Below are positions 33,370 through 44,117 of a DNA stretch of 64,000 nucleotides, piece after piece. Below the pieces are notes generated by a model. The model was not told the origin of the DNA and ran no database searches. It worked only from the letters and a program-made list of their open reading frames with translations. The DNA comes from Durusdinium trenchii (lineage: Eukaryota > Sar > Dinophyceae > Suessiales > Symbiodiniaceae), in the NCBI GenBank assembly GCA_963970005.1, contig CAXAMN010028928.1:424690-488689 (forward strand), written 5' to 3'. Made by a program: the position numbers and the translations under genes. The stretch's first letter is position 1, and each line of letters opens with the position of its first letter.

Positions 33370-33478
33370 AGATTGGCGATGAAGATTGGCGAGGAAGGAA
33401 GCAAGGAGGAAGGAGGAAGGAGGAGGACGAGGAGGCGGCGGAGGCGGAGGCGGCGGAGGCGGAGGCGGAAGAAGAACA
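33370..33478. repeat. GGA/GGC-rich repeat
   Basis: GGAGGAAGGAGG units grading into GGCGGAGGCGGAGG. It gives a proline run on the minus strand; treated as low complexity. Confidence 0.8.
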
Positions 33479-33630
33479 GCTGTGATAAAATCTAACAACC
33501 CTCACCTGGCAGGTGGGGAAAAAAGCTTTCGAAGCTACTGCTCTCGTGGCAGTTTTTTTTTAACAACCTCAGGAGTTGGATTCAACTTTCAGCTCTTCAC
33601 CTCCTTGGAGGTCCCTCATGAGGAGACTTG

Positions 33631-35150
33631 CTACGTTGGTGCAGCACTCATTGCAAGCTCCCCGCGCTCAGCTGTGGCCTTGACCTGGTTATAGGTTTCG
33701 ATGAGCTGTCGACGGTCCTTGAGGACCTCGTTGTAGGTAGCAATGAGCTTTTCTCTGTCTTCATGGAGGTGGTTGTAGCGAGTTCTTAGATCATCCAGCT
33801 CTGTCGTCAGTTTCTGACGGTCCTGGTTGATGAGTTCTATCTCGGAAGTAAGGGCTCGGTGCTCTTGCTGCAGCTTCTGATTCTCCACATGGAGGGTGGT
33901 GAGCTGTTTGCTGAATCCTTGAACTCTTTGTTGGAGGTCGGGTGCCTCATTGAATTGAGTCGGTCTCGTTGTTTTCTTGCTCTTGCAGCATACCTGGTCG
34001 TGAAGGTGGCTCACTTGGTGGCAGCTGTCGTCTAGCCCCCCGGCATCAGGGACATCGTTTTCCAAAACAACCATTGCAGAAAAATTGCAATTAGGGCCCG
34101 TGAAGAAAACAACACACAAAAACTCACTCTCGATGCTCAGGTTGGTGAAGGAGGTGTCATTGCTTGTGGAATTGGCCAGGGTTGTGGTGAGTGTAGAAAA
34201 AGCAAACAAAGCTTGCATTGCCCTGCTTGGTCTCTTTAGGGCGAACATCTCTGTGTTCTTGCACCTGGTCTTGAAATCCTTCTTTTTGGCTGCTTGAAAG
34301 GAATCATCCGATGTGATCTTCAGCAGGTGGGTCCTCAGGCGATCAGCTAAAAGCTGGGAGCCATCTGTCTTCGTCATGGAGTCGGCGTATTGAAGCTCAG
34401 AGGATACCCAACGTACAGCGGCATGACGTGCCTTCAACTTGTCCTGACAAACAAGGGTCTCTATTGCTGTCCTCTTGTCAGTGCCATGTGAGGCTTGGAC
34501 TTCATCTTTCACCAGCAAATCGTAGAGGGCCTTCGCATCGATGATCATGGCTGGCGCTACTGGAAGGGTAGCAGTGCTTGGTGCATCCAGTGGCAGCTTC
34601 CAAAAAGTAGACACATACAACAAAGCATCTGCACATTCTCCAGCTGCTTGTGATTCAGCTGCGAGTGAAGATCTTGCTATGCGGGGCAACTTCCATGATC
34701 GCCAATCAATCATGTTGTATTGTCCAGTTTGGCCACTCAGTACATCAGCCTTGGTCAAAAGGATCAGATATCCTCCTTGACTGCTCAAGTCGTTTCTTGA
34801 GGCAAAGGCAGCATCTGAATATCCAAGGAATGTAACTTTCCGAGGATCTCCTCCCAACCTGTGGTATGTCAATCCCACATCTGCATTTGCTTTTGCTTGT
34901 CGGAGGAGCTTGTTGCCCTTGTCGATGGTGGATGTGGTTGCTGATGAAATTTCTCCAGCCAGCTGACTTACACCACATTGCATGTATGGCGCTGCCTGAG
35001 TGCTCGGCCATTGAAGAGCTCCAAGGAGACCTCGCAACATGGTCAACTCTTTGGATTCAATTTGGCCTCTGGCTGTTTCTTTCTTTCCTCAGGCTCTCAG
35101 GGACGGTGATCGGCTTCAGGCGCTGGATGTAGTGGTTTTGGTGCAAATAA
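33631..35150 (-). pseudogene. Element B RNase H and C-terminal coiled-coil extension
   Basis: RNase H motifs: FLGYSDAAFASRNDLSSQGG, SSLAAESQAAGECADALLY, MIIDAKALYDLL and VSSELQYADSMTK, the copia set of Asp/Glu positions. After RNase H come two moderately hydrophobic stretches (ALFAFSTLTTTLA; FLCVVFFTG) and a long coiled coil (about 110 residues, e.g. LQQEHRALTSEIELI and DREKLIATYNEVLK). The frame is open from 35046 to the stop at 33631. The extension is not part of standard copia pol. Elements A and C also have extra sequence here. Function unknown. Confidence 0.8.
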
Positions 35151-36750
35151 GCCTTGTCATCTTGTACTTCAACTTTGCACCCACAGTATTCCACACTTGC
35201 ACCTGGTTGAGCTTCGTCCCAAAGTCGGAAGGAAAAGGCTTTGCGCAATTGTTCCTTCACCATTTGAAAGGTCGGTGATTGAAGGTCGCCACAGCCAATA
35301 ACATCATCTACGTGGATTCCAAACAGTCCAACGAGTGAACCTTGGAGAGTTGCTTCAAATTGGCTGGGGGTGTTCATGTCGTAGACCAAAAACAAACAGG
35401 CGTATACTCCCTCAATGGACAGGATGCGACTCACAGCTTCTGTGTGCCAATTTCTTGGTGCATCCACTAGGCCGTACATGCTTTTGTTGAGTTTCACGAC
35501 GGCGCGGTCCTCACACTTTAGGCCAAGTAAGGACTTTGCATCCTTTGGCAGCTTGATCCACAAGGTGCGCCATGTGGTCGACCCTGGAGGAAGGCCGTGG
35601 AGATGTCACCTGTGTAGAGGGTGTAGTTCAACATCTGGGAGATGGACAGGATGAAGCTTCGAGATAGCCTTGTCAATGTCGGGCTGTTGGTGTTCAAAGT
35701 TCCTGCTAGAGCATCAGGATCTCGAAAACCTTGTGTGACAAGTCTCGCCTTTGCTCGGCGAGTTCCATCCGGGTTCTTCTTCCAGTGTGGGAGGAAGCGA
35801 GCTGTCATGATACGACCGGATGGTGCAGAATCTTCCGAAGCAAATTCCCATACCTGATTGTCAAAAAAACTTTGTAGTTCCTTCTGTTTTGCTTTGATGA
35901 AGGTCAACCGGTCAGCCAGGGTCAGATGACGTTCATTGATGCTTCCGTCATCTTTCTTCTTCTTTGAAACATAGCTGGCCTGTCCTTCGCTAGCAACATA
36001 GAATTGCTCAGTGGCATCTCTTCGATTGCGGGGCTCAATCTTGAAGCGGGTGTAGCCAGTCCAAAAACTTGTCTCTGCGCTCTCTTTGTTCTTCCACTTG
36101 TCAAAACGACGGTTGTTTCCATCGTAGGACTCTCGGTGCTTGCTCAAATGGTCCAATGGAATCGGGCAATCGTCAGCTTCTGGTGTAAACTTGCTGTTCC
36201 GCGGCACGTAGTGGTATCGGACCAGATGATTGCCTTCAAGTTTCCATTCGTCTTGTATGGAGCCCAAAACCATGTGACCGGTTTCGTCGGTGGTCCATCC
36301 AAGTGGCAAGTGGCTCGTCTTCAAAACTTCAACTTCAACTTCTTGGAGGAGAGCTTCGTCGACTGACGTGTCCTTCAAAGGTCGTTCACCAATATGGTGA
36401 CTCAACATGTCTTGTGAGGTTGGTGGTGGATTTTGGATCCAGCGCTGGCTTGTAAAACAAGGTTTCTTGTCTGTCGTATCGGCTTCGTCGAGCTTGAAAA
36501 CTTTCTGGATGGGCTGGGGCCACAAATGGATTGGACGTGTCAGGACTGTGGCACGGTTTCTCTCCGGCAGCGGGTCGTGAGCCACCAGCTCACGCTTTTT
36601 GGCGCCCGGTAGAGGGACCGTCTTCCACGTTGTCCTGAGGTTCCAAATTGGGTGTGGCTGCCTCATCCAGATGGGGTTGTGATGCATGAGGTGGTGGTTG
36701 TACTTCATCAGGTAGTTCTTGTGGTACATGTGGTTGAGTGGGTGGTGCAT
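35057..36750 (-). pseudogene. Element B reverse transcriptase
   Basis: Starts with a linker after integrase. RT signs are KARLVTQGFRDPDAL, motif A YTGDISTAFLQG, then WIKLPKDAKSLLGL, LNKSMYGLVDAPRNWH and the catalytic box GIHVDDVIG. A 1-nt break lies near 35575 between motif A and WIKLPKD, and another near 35057 before RNase H. Otherwise the order and spacing are normal for copia. Confidence 0.87.
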
Positions 36751-38169
36751 GTGTTGGGATCAGTGGTGTTGGATCATGTTGCGCTGAAACATCCCCAGTG
36801 CGTGGTGCTTTTGACTCTGGTTCTCCGTCCACGGAGGAAGGTGCATAGTCGGAGGCGCTGATCTCTGGTCGCTTCAAACCATGTGGATGGTCAGGAAGTC
36901 CAGGTCCAAATATCATGGATGATGAGTCAACAGCCACGTGGTCATGGTCAAACTCTTCTTTCTCATCTTCAGTGTCCAGTTCTTCCAAGCGGCGTTTGTT
37001 GGACTTCGGCAAATCCAGATATTGTGCCACTCTGGTATGCTCATATGCTGCTCTGATCAAGCTGGTGCCGTGAGCAAGCCAGTAAAGCTTGTTCTCTTCT
37101 TCAACCATGACAACAGTTGCTGGGCCACGCCAGGTGATCTTTGGGCCAAGTGCAGATTGTCCTTGAGGAAGATCTCTGTAGTAGAAGCACCTTTGACCAA
37201 TGCGCAACTGCTGAATATTGCCACGGTACTTCCTGAGGAGTGCACGGCGCAATCTGTCATCATTGCCTGCTCTTGCAACTGAGGTGGAGGCCATTTGCTG
37301 ATATTCCAATTTCTTCTGGGAGGCCATAGATGGAGTCAACTGCGTTGGATTCAGCTTTTCCTCAAACAAATTGCCTGGCAACGTTGGCGTGTAGCCCAAA
37401 GTCCATTGCAAGGGTGAGTAGCCATGAACATTTGGTGTTCTGTTGATTTGCGGTATGCAGTAGCAAATGGCTGTAATCACACCCTCGTCACTGTAGTCTT
37501 GGCTGTCATGGAGAAACAACTCCAGAGCACGACGGATGACCTGATGTCGTCGTTCCAGGATGGCTAAACGCTCATGGGCCTGGCCAGGGGAGATGACAAT
37601 CTCGATGTGATGCTGTGAGCACCATTCCTTCATGGAGTCGCTGGCCCAACCTTGGTGTTCATCAACTTGACAAAATCTCCATGGGGCCAAAGTGGCGAAT
37701 CCATGTACGTTCAAGCGCTGATTGAAAGCTTGTGGTCTGTTCGTCAGGCAACAATCGAGCTGAGACAAGGCGAGTGGTGGTGTCGCTCATGATGAGATTT
37801 GGAAGGGCTCTGACCTTGTTCTCGCGACGGATTTTCAGCCACATAGCGTCAGCCTGAACTCGATGGTTGAAGTAGGTGCCCTTGTAGAGACCAGCCTTTG
37901 GTGCTTGCACTGGTTTCTGTCGAAAGGCACAGGTCTTGCATGAGAAGTTCATTTGCCTTGTGCTCTCGGAGGTCTTTAATGAGCGCCGCGTTGGTAGGAT
38001 GGCTCAGATTGCGATGAAGTCGAAGTAGAGTACGTTGAGCTTCCTGTTTTGTCTTAGGCAGCAAGCGTCCAAGGATTCCTCTTTGGCTCAATTCAGCTTC
38101 TTCTTCATCTTGAGCCAGGGCGGTCTCATGGGTCAAGAAGTAGTGGATGTTCTCCGAAAAAATTGACAC
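36590..38169 (-). pseudogene. Element B integrase, split over three frames
   Basis: The zinc-binding part is HRNLSHPTNAALIKDLR followed by CKTCAFRQK (HHCC). The catalytic Asp residues lie in VQADAMWLKI and CQVDEHQGWASDSM, and the Glu in HERLAILERRHQVIRRALE. A C-terminal part with GQRCFYYRDLP and WRGPATVVMVE follows, which in many copia and gypsy elements helps target choice. Frame breaks near 37940 and 37700 separate the parts. Its substrate would be the element cDNA. Confidence 0.85.
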
Positions 38170-38199
38170 ATACCTGGCTGGTACGTGGCAGCAGCTGCA

Positions 38200-38990
38200 G
38201 CGCGGCTTCCAATGCCTGGAGGATCCTTCCAGAGGAAGATGTCATTGACAACGAGGACATGCTGCATGAAGTGCCTCAGCCAATGATGCATCAGACAGTG
38301 CTAATGCGGTGGGCTTCTTCACGGGCAGGTAGGTGCCATCTGAATCAGGCAACATAGTTCCCAAGGCGCACTGATCAACTTGTGTCTTGTGCCAAAGTGC
38401 ATCCATGCTCTTGAAGGCGCTGGTGTTCCAGTCCAGCATGGTTCTCTGCATCCAACTGGTTCTTGAAGACCTTGCGGCTGAACCGGAGATGGGTGTTTTC
38501 CTCAACATCACGTTCGGCTTGGAGGAGATCTTTCTGCCATGGTTCACGGGCATTGAGGCGCTGCATAGGTGACCATTTCCTGCAAGGTGGTGCAATCCAC
38601 ACAAAGCGAGGGGCACAGCTTGGTTTGCAAGGCCAGGAACTGCTTTTGATGTTCTCTTTTCGTGAAGTCCCAACCATTGTTGATGTCAAACTTCATGGTC
38701 TCATGACCCAAGGCTTGAAAGGCGGCTGAGAGGTTGCCTGAACCTGCATATACTTTCCAAGTCTGAAGTGAGCCTCGTTCAAATGCTCGTAGGGCTTGTT
38801 CTATTGACTGTCGTTGTTGCGCTTGTTTCAACTGCTGATAGTTGTTCAACTTGTTGAGCAACTTGTTCGTGATGGGCTTGAAGACATCCTCAGTAGTGCA
38901 GGTTGGTGCCAGCAGGGTCAAAGCGATCTTCTTCTTCCTCTGCGGGTGGTTCTTCGGCAGCGGGGGCCAGCTCAGGGCCAGAACGTCCAG
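38200..38990 (-). pseudogene. Cytosine-methyltransferase-like module between protease and integrase (element B)
   Basis: The reading, across three frames, gives WKVYAGSGNLSAAFQALG (like SAM-binding motif I), MKFDINNGWDFT (acidic end of strand 2), WIAPPCRKWSPMQ (PPC, like catalytic motif IV of C5-methyltransferases), then a long gap and VDQCALGTMLPD with LPVKKPTAL. Frame breaks lie near 38625 and 38440. The motif order supports a class I methyltransferase fold close to Dcm-type enzymes, but motif VI (ENV) is not clear and activity cannot be judged. Cytosine methyltransferases carried by dinoflagellate retrotransposons have been reported. Position in copia pol, before integrase, is unusual. Confidence 0.6.
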
Positions 38991-40729
38991 TGGTGGACAG
39001 GTAGGTGTCAAGGTCCACAGTGCCTTGATGGCAGTTGGTGAGCTGTTCGACGGTCTCATCTGTCATGAGGTCACAGTCCAGGTGAGCAGCATCCCAGGTG
39101 TGGTTCTCCACAAAGATGGGCAGTGTGTACTCACCTCGGTTGCCTCGTGACGCAGGTGTCCATGGTCCATCCTGAATGGAGATGGAGTCAGTCTTGTAGT
39201 CGATCTTGATGCCAAAGTGTGACAGGATCGGACGGCCAATCAAGAAGGGAGTGTTCCCCTCAACAATGAACACTTGAAGTCATCCTGGACTGCCATTGAT
39301 CACGGTCGGGAGGTGGATGCTCCATGAGGCCAATCCTGAAGAGTCGCCTCCAAAGTGGAACAACTTGTTGGCCCAAGGAGTCCATGGTGATGCCAAAGGA
39401 GTGCATCTGTGTCAACATGATCATCAGGCCATTGTGGCCAATCACAACACTGCTTGCGCCCGTGTCCAACAGGCCAACAAGGTCTGAGGTGGGCAATGCG
39501 TCCACATAGCCATTGGCGACATATCCAGTGGCGTACATAGCATCTTGTTTTGCTCTCTTCGGTGGTGAAGCAGTCGATGTCCGGCTGGAGGAGGGTCCGT
39601 TTGGACATTGTGAGGCCCAGTGGCCTTCTTTTCCACATTTCAAGCAAGTGAGGTTGTAGCCAGCTGCAGGTGCGCGAGCAGCCGGAGATCCCTTTCGTGG
39701 GGACTTCCCTTTTCTCTTTCCTTTCCCTTTTGGTCGGAACGACCCTTTTCCTTTTGAGGAGGACGGCATGGAAGAGCTCGGAGATGATGAAGTTCCTTCC
39801 GGGGGCACAGCCGCCACAGGCCAGAAACCTCGTGAGGCTTTCAGCTCTGCAAACTTCTTTTTGGCGTGCAAGTAGGCGCTGTAGGCAGTTTCCATCTCAT
39901 CGTCCCATTCTTCGTCAGCAGGGTCGGTGTCCCACTGACCATGAGCTTCTTCTTCATAGTGAGCTTCCTCACCTTCATCATAAAACTCTTGTTCTTCATC
40001 AGCGGGGTCATACGCAGGGTAGTCGTCATAGGCATAGGCGTCTTCATACTCAAACTCTTCTTCATCTTCAGCCATGTAGGCTCTGTTGAAGCTCTTGTTG
40101 TAGCGAGGCCAGGAGTTGGTGGTGCTATGAGAACTGGTCCAGCGAGGTGCACTGGTACGACCAAACAAAAAGTACATCACTTCTTCAACCTTCATGGTCT
40201 CAGTGTGGCTTCCACACTGAGACATCACCAAGTGGCGTTGGTCAGCCGTCAGGCCTGCTCGTCGAAGGAGGAGCCAACCAGAGATGCTCTCAGGAACTTT
40301 GATGCCGTGGCGTTCCACTTCCCTCTTCTTTTCTCTATGGTCTGCGGCGTAGCTGAGGAGGGTCTGTTGTGGCTGTCGTCCAGCAGCATAGAAAAAGTTC
40401 TCCAGAGCTCGACGGGCTTCAACACGGTCATCGTACTTGAAGACCACATCCAAGATCTGCAAGACCTTGGAAAAACCTGCAGCATCCTCGGCGAGCTTGT
40501 CGGCATTGTGTTCAACCTGTCGCCACGCAATGCCTTGCAAGGACGTGAGCAGGTTGATGGTAGCTTCTTTGGTCTTGTTTTGAAGGGCCATCTTCTTGCC
40601 ATACAGGCTAATCCTTGCTCTCCACTCGCGGTAGTCGCGAGGATTGTTCGTGAACAAAGGGATGAAGTTGCCCTTTGTCACTTCAACTGAACCTGAGGTG
40701 GTTCCTGAGCCAGTAGCCATGACGATCAC
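38890..40729 (-). pseudogene. Element B gag, zinc knuckle and aspartic protease
   Basis: One open frame from ATG 40729 to 39260 (489 residues): capsid-like NPRDYREWRARISLYG and GWLLLRRAGLTADQRHLVM, acidic Tyr/Glu-rich stretch, Lys/Gly/Ser-rich stretch, CCHC knuckle CLKCGKEGHWASQC, then protease DLVGLLDTGASSVVIG. The protease C-terminal half (IVEGNTPFLIGRPILSHFG) is in another frame at 39273-38890, so one indel lies near 39270. Gag builds the particle and the protease matures it. Confidence 0.87.
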
Positions 40730-40794
40730 GTAGGGCTCTTGGGTCTAGTTGAGGTGCCACCGTCGACCTCAACGTTAAAGGTGCTGGAGCCGTA

Positions 40795-40806
40795 GCTCCG
40801 CTACCA
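40795..40806 (-). promoter_or_regulatory. Primer-binding site of element B
   Basis: TGGTAGCGGAGC on the minus strand, one base after the 5' LTR end (TTCACA C TGG). Identical to the sites of elements A and C. Confidence 0.8.
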
Positions 40807-40807
40807 G

Positions 40808-41110
40808 TGTGAAGTGGGCAAGTATTCAAAGTGGCAGGGAGGTTGCAACCGGAAGTGGTAGGTGAAGTGGAAAATGAGGTTCAAGTGGTGCTTGAAGTGA
40901 ACTCTGCAAATGGAGGTGGTGAACACTTGCAAAACGCTCGGCGCTCGAGGTCCAAGCTTCTTTTCTCCTTAGTCTCTCAGGTGGAAGTCGCCACCTGCAA
41001 AGTCGCAGCCTATGGCTGTCGCGCGCGCATCGCCCGCCCCAGCTTGAACAGCGGCGATACGCAGATCTCTAAGGATCAAACAGCAAACACACTCCTAAGT
41101 GCATTTCACA
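40808..41110 (-). repeat. 5' LTR of element B (303 bp)
   Basis: Pairs with 31760-32067. Few substitutions between the two suggest recent insertion. It is followed on the plus strand by ACATATATATATACAC. Confidence 0.9.
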
Positions 41111-41136
41111 ACATATATATATACACATATTGGAAC

Positions 41137-42255
41137 CAACAGAATGCGAACTTCACTTTGTCCCTCTTCGGTGAGCTCATGCTGATCAACAATAGCACCA
41201 ACGTCATTTGCATCTTGGTGGATGATCATTGGGCTGCCATCGAAATTCGACGGGTTGCTGATGGTGCTCACCTCACCTTTGCGCCCGCAACACCTCCAAA
41301 CTGCTGCAACCTTCGTCATCGCCCGGCTGTTGGATATTGCTCCACACCGATTGACCACCTCTAGCGAGCATGAGGAGCACCTCCCACATTTGTGTGGCTG
41401 GCGCCTTGTCCAACGATGGGCGCAGCGCTTTGATCTGGCAGATGAATTTGAGCCTGAGTCCTTCGCTGACCACTTTCAGGACATCATCACAATGACAATG
41501 GAGTGTGCCCTTGAGGATTGGCGGACATACAATGCCCCGCCACCGTTGATGCATCTCGCCGCCCGAAATTCCTTGTCTTCCTGGCCAGACGTGAGACACA
41601 GCAGAACCCGATTCCGCAAGAAGAACTTGTCGCTGCCTTTCCGGTGCGATTGCAACCACTCTCATCGACTTTGCCAACCCTACCACCCAGTCCTGAAGAA
41701 TTGCTGCTATGCAGAGGGTTTCTAACCGACTGGAGCACATGCTCACATACAGCGGCTGGATGGCGACTGATGAGATGGACTTTTCCCTTGACGTTGCAAG
41801 GGTCATCCAGCCGGCTACTTTGTTCTGTGCCCCTGCGATATGGAATTTGACGACACGTGCTTTGGCTTGTTCCCTGAGTACGGCGACTACACTACAATCA
41901 CATCATCTGGTTCGTCATTCACAACAACCATTGGCTCCAGTTTGAGTGTTACAGACGAGGATCTGATTCCAAGTTCATCGCTTCTGTCCCTGTCCACCAG
42001 CGGGGCATCTATGTTCCATTGATTGAATTGCTGTTGGGACATGTGGGGCTGGATCATCAAAGCATTGCGGTTGACTTTGTCGACCAAGCGATGCCAAGAG
42101 ATCTTTGCGGATACTACCTGCTTGCCAATATCTACTACAGGCTTGGACTTCACACACCTCCACCACTTGATGTGCATGACCACCTGCTTGCTGAAGGGCA
42201 GTTTGCACCTCTCATTGCTCGTGTTCGAAGCAAGGAGAACATGGATCCGAGCTGA
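41137..42255 (+). pseudogene. Two tandem Ulp1/C48-like cysteine-protease modules, frame-broken
   Basis: Module 1 reads ICILVDDHWAAIEIRR (His) and HLPHLCGWRLVQRW (Cys). Module 2 has the Ulp1-like entry GWMATDEMDFSL, then FVIHNNHWLQFECY (His), VDFVDQAMPRDLCGYYLL (Gln and Cys in the order expected for deSUMOylating C48 proteases), and ends at a stop at 42253-42255. Frames change at least near 41290, 41580, 41705 and 41845. Such enzymes cut SUMO or related modifiers from proteins; C48 domains also occur in several DNA transposon classes. The start is lost at the border with element B (41110). Confidence 0.5.
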
Positions 42256-42344
42256 AGGTTTACCTGACTTTGTGGTCTTTGCTGCCAATGTGCGCGACTG
42301 GTGCTTCTTAGTACTCTACTTTGACAGTACTTGGCCCTCAAAAT

Positions 42345-42950
42345 AGTACCTTTTTGTGCTGACGCGCCATCTATTATGCAAACAACGCATAAATGCACTT
42401 TTTTCCCGTACAGACTCCGATCGACTGAAAATTCATGAAAAAAGGAGGTGGTGCTCAGGGGAAAGTAGATGGCACTGGTTTTTCCCCACATCTCTGTGTG
42501 GGGTTCTAGCTTTTTGGCTGCCATCCCGCCCGCCGCTGCGTTCCGCCGCCGCCGCCGCCACCACCCACGCACCATCATCCTCTCAACATCTACATATCAC
42601 CACGGCACACACGTCCCGCCCATCTACATATCACCACGGCACACACATCCCGCCCGCCGCCTCCCGTCCGCCGCCTCCTGTTCGCCGCCTTCCTCCGGCC
42701 TCCTTCCTCCTCGCTGTCACACGCATCTCCACATCAATCATCCTCTTCACATGTACATAGCACCACCCTCACACACATACAGCTCCACATCATCCTCTTC
42801 GTCTCTCTCACTCACATCATCTCAACATCTCAACAGATCACCATCCACACCAAAACATATCACCACCCTCACACACATACAGCTCCACTTCATCCTCTTC
42901 ACCTCGCTCACTCACAACATATCACCATCCACACCAACACCGCGGGCGCT
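42345..42950. repeat. C-rich low-complexity repeats (CATATCACCA, CCGCC, CACACACATA)
   Basis: Copies of CTACATATCACCACGGCACA and CACCCTCACACACATACAGC recur several times between 42580 and 42930. CCGCCGCCG runs lie near 42540. No gene. Confidence 0.7.
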
Positions 42951-42954
42951 GTCT

Positions 42955-43195
42955 GCAGAGCCTCTAGAAGGGGCTGCGGCGCGCGGAGTCGCCGCTGGGC
43001 CCCCCCCCAGCTCTCCACAGTGGCGGGCGCAGTCTCCAGAGCCTCTAGAAGGGGCTAGTCGCCGCTGGGCCCCCCCCGCGGTTGTGTGCGCTACTACATT
43101 GTGATTTGCACAGCAACGGTTCTCTCCAGAGTAGAAGGGGCTGCCCAGAGCCTCTATAGAAGGGGCTGCGGCGCGTGGAGTCGCCGCTGGGCCTT
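42955..43195. repeat. Three imperfect copies of a GC-rich ~45-bp unit
   Basis: CAGAGCCTCTAGAAGGGGCT followed by GTCGCCGCTGGGCC occurs near 42955, 43037 and 43149, the last directly before the USP-like coding region. Confidence 0.75.
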
Positions 43196-43200
43196 GGACC

Positions 43201-43981
43201 TCAGCGAAGTTTGAGACCTGAAGCGTTGGAGGATGCCAAGACTTTGGTGGCAGCCGCTGACATTTCCATTCCAGCGTTGCAAGTTGCAGAAACGAGATTG
43301 AAGGAGGAGAGTGGGCTGCCAGAAATGTCTTTGGAGAAGGCAGTGGTTGAAGCCATGTCGTCCTGGCTGAGACGAGGTTCCACCTCGGAAATGGAAGGGG
43401 TTTCCAGGGCATTGAAGACGCGAATGCGTCGTGTGATAAAGGGTTCCGAACAAGATGTGCTTTTCGATGCGGCAAAGCTACTAGTGAAGGAACACCTAGA
43501 GATGGAGCATTTTGCTCAGCAAGCTTCTGCGGAATGGTTGTGGGAGAAAGGTGTGCATCTGAGGCTTGACTACGGCAGTCGCCCTCGTGACACTTTTGGT
43601 TTGCAAGATCGGTTTTGGCAGACTGGCCTGCGAAATCTGGGGAACTCTTGCTATTTGAATGCTGTTGTTCAGTGCATGGTCGCATGTCAGCCTCTGCGCA
43701 GGGATTTGTCTCAAACACTGCGGAAAGGGCAGTTGCGGACATGCATGGAAGAACTGACGCAACGGCTGCGGAGCGAGAAGTACGATTGTATCGCTCCGTA
43801 TGCTCTACTGAATCAGATCTATTTGACCAATACCGTAAAATTTCCACCTGGAGAATCGGCAGATTGCAGTGACTGCCTCGAAATCCTGCTTGAGACTTGC
43901 ATCAGTGACTGCGGGTTATATGTGAGCAGTCCGGAAGCCACAGGCAGAGGGGAGAGGGGGATGGACACGGGATATGTCTGA
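43201..43981 (+). pseudogene. USP-like module (Cys box), truncated
   Basis: After about 125 residues of helical, charged sequence (LQVAETRLKEESGLPEMSLE), the Cys box TGLRNLGNSCYLNAVVQCM matches USP enzymes very well, with the catalytic-type Cys at 43649-43651. SADCSDCLEILLETC may be the QQDxxEF region. The frame closes at 43979-43981 before any His box, just ahead of a 66-bp tandem duplication, so the module looks truncated. No start Met is clear; the coding signal begins near 43201, after a possible splice acceptor (CCTCAG). It could form one gene with the following module. Confidence 0.6.
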
Positions 43982-43982
43982 C

Positions 43983-44114
43983 AAGTGAACTGCACGTGTG
44001 AATAAAGACACTTCGTCGTTTAAGAGTGTATTATGTTTGCTTGTTGAGAAGTGAACTGCACGTGTGAATAAAGACACTTCGTCATTTAAGAATGTATTAT
44101 GTTTGCTTGTTGAG
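43983..44114. repeat. 66-bp tandem duplication
   Basis: AAGTGAACTGCACGTGTGAA starts at 43983 and again at 44049. The copies differ by two bases. It separates the two USP-like modules and may have broken a single gene. Confidence 0.9.
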
Positions 44115-44117
44115 ACA

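Larger units (their letters stand above)
31760..41110 (-). mobile_element. Ty1/copia LTR retrotransposon B, with methyltransferase-like module
   Basis: Direct repeats at 31760-32067 and 40808-41110 begin TGTGAA and end TTCACA and differ by only a few substitutions and about 5 bp near one end. Reverse-strand order: primer site, gag with zinc knuckle, protease, methyltransferase-like module, integrase, RT, RNase H, coiled coil, then a minisatellite before the 3' LTR. At 9.35 kb it is large for copia. No clear target duplication: both flanks are TA/TG-type dinucleotide repeats, so it may have inserted in a microsatellite. Frame breaks occur in several domains. Confidence 0.9.

Noticed and set aside
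32083..33498. 471-codon minus-strand open frame rich in Thr/Asn/His/Gln/Lys
   Set aside because: It is open only because the TTTGTGG minisatellite lacks stops. A second minus frame is open over the same region, and the proline run comes from the GGA repeat.
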